Shown here one piece after another: positions 36,349 to 44,091 of a stretch of DNA of 45,280 bases (position 1 is the first letter of the stretch; each line of letters begins with the position of its first letter). Under the pieces are notes generated by a model, which was not told the DNA's origin, did not search any database, and saw only the letters and a list, made by a program, of their open reading frames with translations. This stretch comes from Coriobacteriales bacterium (GTDB lineage: Bacteria; Actinomycetota; Coriobacteriia; Coriobacteriales; Atopobiaceae), in NCBI GenBank assembly GCA_029101205.1, contig JAQXQO010000134.1, forward strand, positions 1 through 45,280, read 5' to 3'. A program made the position numbers and the translations under genes.

Positions 36349-37113
36349 TCAGCGGGCCAGCGCGTAGGGGTACAACGCGTCGGGCGTGCTCTCGCGCACC
36401 ACCGACACGCCCATGGCGGCACGCACGACGTCGCGCTGGCGGCACAGGGCATCGGGCGTGTTGCAGGCGACGACGCGGCCCTGGGACACCAGGCACACGC
36501 GGTCGGCGACCGAGAACGCCTCGGGCAGGTCGTGCGAGGTCACCAGCAGGCCCTTGCCCGAGCGAGCCAATCTCGTCAGAAGCCCCGACAGCTCCAGCCT
36601 GTGCTCGGCGTCCATGTAGGTGCCAGGCTCGTCCAGCAGCAGGTAGCGCGCCTGCTGAGCCACGACCATGGCCAGGTACGCACGTTGGCGCTCGCCGCCC
36701 GACAGCTCCACCAGGCTGCGGTCGCGCAGGCGCTCCACGTCCGCCGTGCGCATGGCCTCCTCCACAATGCGCACGTCGTCTGCGCCTAGCGTCTTTGTGA
36801 TGCCCTCTATGCGCGCATAGCGCCCGTGCGCCACCAACGCACCCACACAGAGGTCCGCGGCACGCAGCACCTGCGGCAGGTAGGCGACCACCCGGGCACG
36901 CGCCCGGTGTCCCATCTGCTGTACCTGGGTTCCGTCCAGAAGTATCGACCCCTCATGCGGCAGCAGGCCCACCAGGGCGCGCAACAGCGTCGACTTGCCG
37001 CATCCGTTGCGCCCCACCAGGGCCACCACCTCGCCGGGCTCCACGTCCAGGCTGCCCACGTCCAGCACCGCGGCACCGCCATAGCCCACGGACACGTTCC
37101 GCATCGATATCAT
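36349..37113 (-). CDS. iron-chelate/B12-type ABC transporter ATP-binding protein
   Basis: LVGRNGCGKSTLLRALVG, LSGGERQRAYLAMVVAQQARYLLLDEPGTYMD; start set at MISMRNVSVGYGG. Confidence 0.92.
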   Translation of the reverse strand: MISMRNVSVGYGGAAVLDVGSLDVEPGEVVALVGRNGCGKSTLLRALVGLLPHEGSILLDGTQVQQMGHRARARVVAYLPQVLRAADLCVGALVAHGRYARIEGITKTLGADDVRIVEEAMRTADVERLRDRSLVELSGGERQRAYLAMVVAQQARYLLLDEPGTYMDAEHRLELSGLLTRLARSGKGLLVTSHDLPEAFSVADRVCLVSQGRVVACNTPDALCRQRDVVRAAMGVSVVRESTPDALYPYALAR

Positions 37114-38204
37114 GCGCGCCCCCTCTGGTGCCGCCTCACCAGCATCATGATGAAGAACGGCGCGCCCAGGAGCGACAGCAAAAGGCCCACGGGCAGCTCG
37201 TAGGGAAAGAAGAGCATCCTGGCGGCGAGGTCGCACCCCAGCACCAGCGCTGCCCCTCCCACCAGGCAGCCAGCCAGGCAGCACGCGAAGCTGGCATGCC
37301 AGCGCATGCGCACCAGGTTCGGCACGATGAGGCCCACGAAGCCCAAAAGCCCGCACACCGACACGGCAGCGGCCGACAGCAGGGCCGAGCACCCGATGGA
37401 CAGCAGCCGATGCCGGCGAACGTCCAGACCCAGGCCGTAGGCCGCCTCGTCGCCCAGGGCAAACAGGTCGATGCCCGACGACAGCAGAAACGCCGCCACC
37501 ACCGCGAAGGCCATCACGGGCGCAGCCACCGCCAGCACCGAGGGCGACACGTTCGAGAAGCTGCCCAGGCTGAACGACACGCGGTCGGTCACCAGGTCGG
37601 GACGCACGGTGATGATGACGTCGACGCCGGCGCTCATAAGGCTGGACACGGCTACGCCCGCCAGCACCAGCGTCGTCCGCGCGACGCCCGCCTTGCGCGA
37701 AATCAGGTACACCGCCAGGGTCGAGAGGAGCGCCCCCGCGAAGGCGGCACCCGCCCGCACCAGAGGCGCCTGCGGCACCAGCAGGGCCGCCACCAGCGCA
37801 CCCAGTCCGGCGCCCGAGTTCACGCCCATGATGCTGGGTGCGGCCAGGTCGTTGTCCAAGGACGACTGCAGGAGCAGGCCCGAACCTGCCAGCGCTGCTC
37901 CACAGGCCAGCGCCGCCAGGGTGCGCGGCACGCGCACGCCCCACACGATAAGCGACGCCGTGCCGTTGGAGCCGGTGCCCAGAAGTGCCGAAAGCGCGTC
38001 AGTCGTGCTGATGGACGAGTTGCCCACCGCCAGGGAGGCCAACGACAGGACGACCAGCACCACGACCCCCAGCGACAGCGCCGCGCCCAGACGTGCGCCG
38101 CCCCTGCCACCACGCCCCGGGGCTCCAGGGCCCTTCCGGGTCAGGTTATCCTCAGCCGGCTCTTGTTGTGCCGGATGCTCCCGCGTCATGTTCTTCTTAG
38201 CCAT
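37110..38204 (-). CDS. FecCD-family ABC transporter permease
   Basis: VWGVRVPRTLAALACGAALAGSGLLLQ, LGLDVRRHRLLSIGCSALLSAAAVSVCGLLGFVGLIVPNLVR. Confidence 0.93.
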   Translation of the reverse strand: MAKKNMTREHPAQQEPAEDNLTRKGPGAPGRGGRGGARLGAALSLGVVVLVVLSLASLAVGNSSISTTDALSALLGTGSNGTASLIVWGVRVPRTLAALACGAALAGSGLLLQSSLDNDLAAPSIMGVNSGAGLGALVAALLVPQAPLVRAGAAFAGALLSTLAVYLISRKAGVARTTLVLAGVAVSSLMSAGVDVIITVRPDLVTDRVSFSLGSFSNVSPSVLAVAAPVMAFAVVAAFLLSSGIDLFALGDEAAYGLGLDVRRHRLLSIGCSALLSAAAVSVCGLLGFVGLIVPNLVRMRWHASFACCLAGCLVGGAALVLGCDLAARMLFFPYELPVGLLLSLLGAPFFIMMLVRRHQRGRA

Positions 38205-39117
38205 AGACCAGCTGGTAGGCGTAGTCGTAGGCCTCGCCCCAGCGCTCGTTCGGCTTGTAGTTGAACATGTCGGAGGGCAGCTGGAACACGCGGTTGTTCT
38301 GCACGGCATCCAGCTGCTGCCACACGGCCTGGCTGGCGAAGGCGTCCTGGTAGGACTGCTGAGCCTGGTCCGCGTCGCCCATCGTCACGACGAATATGAA
38401 CGTGGGGTTCGCTGAGACGATGGCCTCCAACGACAGGTCGTCCAGCGAGGAGCTGTCGTCGGCCACGTTGGAGAGCGCCATGTCGCTGAGGATCTCGCAG
38501 GCGAAGTTGTCCTTCTTGAGCGCCTTGTTCTTTGCGGCCGAGACGCGCAGGCACAGGTAGGTGCGCTCTTGCCGGGAGGCCTCGTTGTCCTGGACCTTCT
38601 GGCGCACGTCCTCGATATGCTGGCCCACCTGCGCCACGTTCTGGTCGTACAGGTCGGAGCGGCCGGTGATGTCGCACAGCCCCTGCATGGCCGTGTCGTA
38701 ATCCTCGAAGGAGTTTATGGTCTCGTCGATGACGTCGACGCCGGAGTTCTGCAGGTCCTGGGCCAGCTGCTTCTGCACCGCGACGTCTTCGCTCAGCAGG
38801 ACCAACGTGGGGTTCAGACCCACGATTGCCTCCTTGCTGGGCTTGTAGAGGGTGCCCACGCTGGTGACGTCCGTCAGGTTGAGGTCCTGGATGGCATCGT
38901 CGGTGGCGCCCACCACGGTGCCGCCCGCGTCCACCCACATGCTGCAGACCGACTTCGTCAGCGCCACGACCGCCGAGGGGTCATGGCCCGTGCCGTTGCC
39001 CGCCTGCTGGGACTGGCTCTGCGACGAGTCGTCGGAGCCCTGGGCGGCGCACCCCGCCACGGCCACCCCGCCCGCGCCAACGAGCGCCAGCGTGATGAAT
39101 TCGCGTCTGCTGATCAT
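38197..39117 (-). CDS. ABC transporter substrate-binding lipoprotein
   Basis: SRREFITLALVGAGGVAVAGC lipobox with twin Arg; next to FecCD permease. Confidence 0.9.
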   Translation of the reverse strand: MISRREFITLALVGAGGVAVAGCAAQGSDDSSQSQSQQAGNGTGHDPSAVVALTKSVCSMWVDAGGTVVGATDDAIQDLNLTDVTSVGTLYKPSKEAIVGLNPTLVLLSEDVAVQKQLAQDLQNSGVDVIDETINSFEDYDTAMQGLCDITGRSDLYDQNVAQVGQHIEDVRQKVQDNEASRQERTYLCLRVSAAKNKALKKDNFACEILSDMALSNVADDSSSLDDLSLEAIVSANPTFIFVVTMGDADQAQQSYQDAFASQAVWQQLDAVQNNRVFQLPSDMFNYKPNERWGEAYDYAYQLVYG

Positions 39118-39237
39118 GAGAATTCCTTCCTTTGCCTGCGTTGGCGAATGTTAGCACGAGGTCAAAGGAGGAATCGGTAACAAAGCTATCGAGAAAAGCG
39201 AAAGCCTGTCATGCGCCGCAGCGCAAGCCCCGTAAGG

Positions 39238-40053
39238 TTACGAGCGCTGCGCCTCCATGGCGTCGGCTGCCGCCCGTGCGTGCTCCACGAAGCGCTGCCG
39301 CACCGCAGGCAGCTCCCCCAGCCCCACCTGCAAGGTCTCGACCTCGTAGCCCTGCGCCTGGAACCTGGATGCCCAGCTGCTGGAGCCGGTGCCCGCCAGG
39401 TCTATGTGGGAGTGGGAGCCGGCGCTCAGCATGAGGGGCGCCAGCCTGATGGCCCGGGCGCTGCCCGCGGCGGCGATGTCGGCCTGCACCTGCTCCTGCT
39501 CGCGCGCGCCACGCAGCGAACCCACATAGACGTCGCGTCGCCCAAGGGCACGCGCCGCCTGCTGCACCTGCGCGAACAGCCCCTCGGCCTCCTGGCCGCC
39601 ACCGTGGCCCACCAGCACCAGCGCGCTGTCGTCCTGGCGCGGGAAGCGCTCGCAGACGGCCTCGGCGACGCAGAACGCGTCCTCGCCGTCGGACAGCAGG
39701 GGCAGGCCAACCCGCACCTGGTCAAAGAGCCTGCCGCACTTCTGCAAGGCCAGCCCGATCTCGTCGTACGCATGGCCGGCGACCACGTGGCCGGACTGCA
39801 CGACGACCCTGCGCACGCCCAGCGCCAGAAGCACGTGGAGGGCCTCCGTCACGCTGGGGGTGTGCTCCCCGCGGGCGTCCAGCGCACGCCTGACCTTTGC
39901 GCTGGTGAAGGCACCCATGGAGACCCAGTCGGGAAACGCGTCGTACACCTGCTGCGCCACCGGATCGACGCAGGACACGCGTGCGTCGTCTCGCGTGGTT
40001 CCGTAGCTTGCAAACACGATGGCGTCAGTAGGGCTCTGGTTCGTCGTTGCCAT
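39238..40053 (-). CDS. CbiK-like sirohydrochlorin metal chelatase
   Basis: AIVFASYGTTRDDARVSCVDPVAQQVYDAFPDWVSMGAFTSAKVRRAL, VLVGHGGGQEAEGLFAQVQQAAR, LAPLMLSAGSHSHIDLAG. Confidence 0.88.
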   Translation of the reverse strand: MATTNQSPTDAIVFASYGTTRDDARVSCVDPVAQQVYDAFPDWVSMGAFTSAKVRRALDARGEHTPSVTEALHVLLALGVRRVVVQSGHVVAGHAYDEIGLALQKCGRLFDQVRVGLPLLSDGEDAFCVAEAVCERFPRQDDSALVLVGHGGGQEAEGLFAQVQQAARALGRRDVYVGSLRGAREQEQVQADIAAAGSARAIRLAPLMLSAGSHSHIDLAGTGSSSWASRFQAQGYEVETLQVGLGELPAVRQRFVEHARAAADAMEAQRS

Positions 40054-40161
40054 GGCACATCGCTTCCTCGCGAGTATACGGGCGAGCGGCGGACTGCCAC
40101 CAGCACGCCCCACTTGTCAAGAGCATACACAATGTGCATGGCCGCGCATGCGGCGTTTTCG

Positions 40162-40824
40162 TCACCGCAGCGTCTGCAAGGCAGCCGTCACGTCGAAGGG
40201 GCGCAACTCCAGGTCGAACGGCTCGGCGCAGGCGCAGCCCAGCACGCAGCGCTCCAGGTCGACCGTCTGCAGGTGCCAGCCCTCCAGAAGCTCCGGGTGC
40301 CGGCGCACGCCCGCGGCAAAGCCCGTGCCGGCCGCCTTCAGCCTGGCTTCCAGCCCGGCCCACGTGCGAGCGAAGGCCCAGGCGCGGGCGTCGCCCTGGT
40401 CGTCGGGCAGGTCGCCGCCGTCGGTACCCAACCCCTGCGCCGCTGCGCCTTCGTCCAGCCGCAGCCCCAGGGGCTCGAACAGCCGGCGCACCACGGGCTC
40501 GTTGTAGGCCAGCCGTGCCAGGTCCACGCCCACCGGCCTATCGCAGATGCCACAGGCCACCAGCCCGGCGTCATGCGACAGGTTGAAGTGGCGGTTCCCG
40601 TCGCGCAGGCAGGGCTTTCCGTAGCGCCCCAGAACCAGCTGGTCGTCATCGCGGACCCCCAGAAGGCTCCGCAGCATGAGGCCCTCGCCCAGGAGGTCCA
40701 GGACGGCTTCCTGCCGCGCGTCGGCGGGCGCCACGAATCCGGGGGCCACCAGGCCAGCCACCTCGTCGCGCACGGCCTCGAGGTCGTCTACGCGCAGGAG
40801 GTGTACCTGCAGCAGCGCACCCAT
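40162..40824 (-). CDS. 4'-phosphopantetheinyl transferase superfamily protein
   Basis: FNLSHDAGLVACGICDRPVGVDLARL, FEPLG, TWAGLEARLKAAGTGF. Confidence 0.8.
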   Translation of the reverse strand: MGALLQVHLLRVDDLEAVRDEVAGLVAPGFVAPADARQEAVLDLLGEGLMLRSLLGVRDDDQLVLGRYGKPCLRDGNRHFNLSHDAGLVACGICDRPVGVDLARLAYNEPVVRRLFEPLGLRLDEGAAAQGLGTDGGDLPDDQGDARAWAFARTWAGLEARLKAAGTGFAAGVRRHPELLEGWHLQTVDLERCVLGCACAEPFDLELRPFDVTAALQTLR

Positions 40825-40825
40825 G

Positions 40826-41161
40826 CTAGCCTATGGCGTTCGCGACCGAGATGAACAGCATCACGACGATCACGTAGAACAGGATGATGACCACCGAGAT
40901 TGCCATGGCCACGATGGCCAGCGCGCGATGGCGGTGCGCGCCGATGGCCCTGATGCCCAGTGCGAACGCTATCAGGGCCATGAGGCCACTGATGCACATC
41001 ATCGTAATGCCGATGCCGGCGGCCGGAAACAGCGCGATGATGCCCAGCACCAGCGATGCTATGGCCCAGCCTATGGGCCAGTCGCCCAGCACCTGCAGCA
41101 CGCGCTTGAACCCGGTGGGCTGCTGCTCGTTGTCGGTAGCGGACTCTATTTCGTCTGACAT
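40826..41161 (-). CDS. small membrane protein (DUF4190-like)
   Basis: IASLVLGIIALFPAAGIGITMMCISGLMALIAFALGIRAIG hydrophobic pattern. Confidence 0.6.
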   Translation of the reverse strand: MSDEIESATDNEQQPTGFKRVLQVLGDWPIGWAIASLVLGIIALFPAAGIGITMMCISGLMALIAFALGIRAIGAHRHRALAIVAMAISVVIILFYVIVVMLFISVANAIG

Positions 41162-41408
41162 GCTGTAATCCCCACTGTCTAGCTGAACCGTTTCGGCGGC
41201 CGTGCATTTGGCCGCACCATGTCGGCATGGTAATGGCTCGGGCCACCGGCACGCTTCGGCACCGTCCGGTCACACACAAACCCCAGCAGGGCAAGAAGAG
41301 CATTCAGGTGCCGCGAACACCGCGCCACGCCCAGAGTCACGCCCTCAAGGGCCCCTCTGGGTCTACCATGGTCCCAGACCACATCCCGCACGCCACCAAA
41401 GGAGCGGC

Positions 41409-42287
41409 ATGATAAAGCTCGTCTTGTCCGACATGGACGGCACCCTACTGCCCCACGGCCAGAAGCGCATCTCGGCCAGGGCCAAGTTGGCCATACACCT
41501 GCTGCACCAGGCGGGCATAGCGTTTGGCCCCTCCAGCGGCCGCGAGCGCGGCGCCATGTTCCAGCCCTTCTGGGGCGACCACCGCCTGTACGACACCGGC
41601 ATCCTGTCCAATGGCAAGAAGGTCTATCTGGGTGGCAAGCTCATCGACCACCGCACGCTGGACCAGGATGGCCTGCAGCGGCTGGTGGGACTGGTGAGCG
41701 ACCTGCCGGACGCGCTGGTGAACTACTACGCGCCGCACGGGCTGCGCGGCATCGACCGCCCCAGCTACGTGGTGGTGGACTGCCCCCAGGACGAATATCA
41801 GCGCATAGCCACCGCAGGTAGGTTCACGACCAGGCGCGAGTTTGCCGACCACCTGCCACGGCATCCAAAGAGCGAGATCAGCTGCGTATGCGTGTGCGCC
41901 CTGGGCGGGCAGAGCCGCATGGACCAGCTGAACGGCCAGCTGTCCCAAGCCCTGCCGCAGTTCGACTTCCTGCAGTCGTCGCCCATCATCCTGGACGTGG
42001 CGCCACATGGCGTCACGAAGGCTAGCGCCCTCGAGGTGCTGCGCCACGCGCTGGATATAGACCTGGACGAAATACTGTACCTGGGAGACTCAGACAACGA
42101 CGTCGCCATGATGCGCGCCATCCCCAACTCCGTGTGCATGGGCGATGGTACGGCCACCGCTCGTCAGGCGGCGCGCTGGACCATCGGCAGGGCCGCGGAC
42201 GACGCCGCGGCACAGGTGATGGAGCAGCTGGCGGCCGCGGACGGCGACCTGGCGGGCGTCTCTTGCCTACGGGAGACGGAAGGCTAG
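41409..42287 (+). CDS. Cof-type HAD hydrolase
   Basis: MIKLVLSDMDGTLLPHG; GVTKASALEVL; EILYLGDSDNDVAMMRAIPNSVCMGDGT. Confidence 0.93.
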   Translation: MIKLVLSDMDGTLLPHGQKRISARAKLAIHLLHQAGIAFGPSSGRERGAMFQPFWGDHRLYDTGILSNGKKVYLGGKLIDHRTLDQDGLQRLVGLVSDLPDALVNYYAPHGLRGIDRPSYVVVDCPQDEYQRIATAGRFTTRREFADHLPRHPKSEISCVCVCALGGQSRMDQLNGQLSQALPQFDFLQSSPIILDVAPHGVTKASALEVLRHALDIDLDEILYLGDSDNDVAMMRAIPNSVCMGDGTATARQAARWTIGRAADDAAAQVMEQLAAADGDLAGVSCLRETEG

Positions 42288-42290
42288 TCC
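42244..42290. repeat. Left copy of a 47-bp direct repeat (43/47 identical to 44045-44091)
   Basis: First 25 bp identical: GCGACCTGGCGGGCGTCTCTTGCCT; covers the HAD gene 3' end and stop. Confidence 0.92.
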
Positions 42291-42300
42291 TCCCGTAGGC
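42265..42300 (+). terminator. GCCTACGGGAG-N14-CTCCCGTAGGC hairpin at the HAD gene end
   Basis: Perfect 11-bp inverted repeat spanning the stop codon. Confidence 0.5.
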
Positions 42301-42766
42301 ACTACGGCGAAGCACAACGCGTAATGTCAAGCGCCTTTACCTACGCGCGAATTCAATCATTCGGGCTCAGATTGCATAGTCGCCTTTGATAAGTCATCCG
42401 AAGGAAACTCCTTGCAATGGATGTCGTTGGGAGATTTGTCCCTAGGACCTCATAGATAAATCGTTCAGCACGGCCATGCGGAAAAGAAGATAGTTCGGAC
42501 TCCGAGCTTTGCAATGCACTTGCGAAATCCCTGGGTCCAGGAAGCTGAATATAGAACAATCGCTGGCCGCTTGAACGTGACCGTGTGTCGAGATATCTAA
42601 CTGCGAATATTGTGACCATCCCAGATTTTGGGTAGTTTAGCCGTAGTTAAAGGAGGTGAACCAAAGGATATCATCACCTCGCTCATTCATCTATAGACGC
42701 AGTTCCCGTTTCTCAAGATAGCTTTGATATCCGCTCCACTAATCCTGATTTTCGCAAGGGAGCAGT

Positions 42767-43201
42767 ATGAGCATGAAGCTACAGAAGAAGAGATTTGACA
42801 GACGTGATGCAGCATCCTTGGCAATTACGTTACTGCTGGCAGTTATCTCCACTGCATACTGGTGCTGCTTTGCCGGCCAATCAGCATACACATACAACGT
42901 GCTACCTGATGCCTTGTACCGCTACATAATTGAGCCAGCAATGATAGCCGCGGCATCCTTTTTCCTTTCGAGCCATCTGAACGCACACATCACCGTCAAA
43001 GCCGCTTCGCTGCATTTCGCCAAAATCGTATGCCTGCTCTTGAGCGGCATCTACGTCTCTTGCATCGTTGCCGCAATGGGGTTTGGCATACGGATAGTCT
43101 ACGAGACGATTATAGTTTTTATAACATATGTGCGAGGTTTTCTGTGCTATACCCCTGTGTTTATTGGATTGATCCTTGGAATCAGACCGATTGAAAGTTA
43201 A
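42767..43201 (+). CDS. hypothetical small multi-pass membrane protein in AT-rich island
   Basis: About four hydrophobic segments; GGGAGCAG upstream of ATG; AT-rich codons. Confidence 0.6.
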   Translation: MSMKLQKKRFDRRDAASLAITLLLAVISTAYWCCFAGQSAYTYNVLPDALYRYIIEPAMIAAASFFLSSHLNAHITVKAASLHFAKIVCLLLSGIYVSCIVAAMGFGIRIVYETIIVFITYVRGFLCYTPVFIGLILGIRPIES

Positions 43202-43206
43202 TAGGG

Positions 43207-43875
43207 GTGATTTTCTTGAAAAGTCTTCATGTCATTACAAGGTTTACAATAGCCCTATTTGTTAGCGCATACCTTGGGGCGATAGTATTTCCGACACTCG
43301 CTATGGCTAACGATTCTAATCCGGGTAGCGGTAGACCCCAGGAAACTGTTTTCGCTTACCTCGAAAGTCCAGATGGAGAGATAAAACCAGTAGAAGGACA
43401 GCTCGTTCCAGCACTGAAAGCCCTTAACATAGACAGTGATAAGTCGGCTACCTATGTCTTCACGGTAAGTCCTAGCGATTTTGAGCTTACTAAAGCTCAA
43501 ACAGATGGCTCGTATGCCGTGAAAGCGTATCTAACGATTTATTACCGCACGCAGAACAATGGCTCGAGCGTTCTGTTAACTGGGGTAGGCGGCCATTGGA
43601 CAATTAGCGATAAATCCGTAAGAGTCAAAAATGTTCGCCTAAGGTATGGATGCGATGACGGCTTTGTGATGGGAAGCCAATCTAGAGAGATTGCCTCTGT
43701 TGGTAATTACTTTAGCTATGGCACAGGCTATCAGACGTATGTTCTAGCCGCCAGCGGTACTGCCGGAGCAAACATCCTAATGAGTCTGCAACATGGAACC
43801 GTCGGGAGCACTTGGACCATGTTCGTACAAAACAATTACTGTAATGGCTATGCCTCTTGGTTCAATACTCGGTAA
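43207..43875 (+). CDS. hypothetical secreted beta-rich protein in AT-rich island
   Basis: Signal peptide-like N-terminus FTIALFVSAYLGAIVFPTLAMANDS; GTG start 5 bp after preceding stop; GGHWTISDKSVRVKNVRLRYG. Confidence 0.6.
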   Translation: MIFLKSLHVITRFTIALFVSAYLGAIVFPTLAMANDSNPGSGRPQETVFAYLESPDGEIKPVEGQLVPALKALNIDSDKSATYVFTVSPSDFELTKAQTDGSYAVKAYLTIYYRTQNNGSSVLLTGVGGHWTISDKSVRVKNVRLRYGCDDGFVMGSQSREIASVGNYFSYGTGYQTYVLAASGTAGANILMSLQHGTVGSTWTMFVQNNYCNGYASWFNTR

Positions 43876-43947
43876 TAATCTCTGAGTTCTTCCTTGTACA
43901 TGTCTTGACGCATTTCCTGCAGGAATCCTTTCAGCTGGATCCATCGT

Positions 43948-44023
43948 GACCACCCGCAATGCGGGTGGTCTTCCCTAGAGGTTCTGCCCAATAAATGCTG
44001 GCCAGGGACTAAAGTCCCTGGCC
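43948..44023. repeat. Two perfect hairpins: GACCACCCGC-aat-GCGGGTGGTC and GGCCAGGGACT-aa-AGTCCCTGGCC
   Basis: 10-bp and 11-bp perfect stems at the right edge of the island; second resembles IS200/IS605 right ends or a terminator. Confidence 0.6.
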
Positions 44024-44044
44024 TTCTCTTCGCGTAAACCGTAT

Positions 44045-44091
44045 GCGACCTGGCGGGCGTCTCTTGCCTGCGGGAGTCCCAAGGCTAGTCC
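44045..44091. repeat. Right copy of the 47-bp direct repeat
   Basis: Still reads CDLAGVSCLRESQG-stop in the HAD frame; overlaps the ABC exporter 3' end on the opposite strand. Confidence 0.92.

Noticed and set aside
36349-37944. 531-aa ORF upstream of the ABC ATPase
   Set aside because: Only the 36349-37113 part is the ATPase; the extension is an out-of-frame read through the permease gene
42353-42619. 88-aa minus-strand ORF in the AT-rich island
   Set aside because: No convincing ribosome site, no recognisable family; could be a remnant but not supported as a gene
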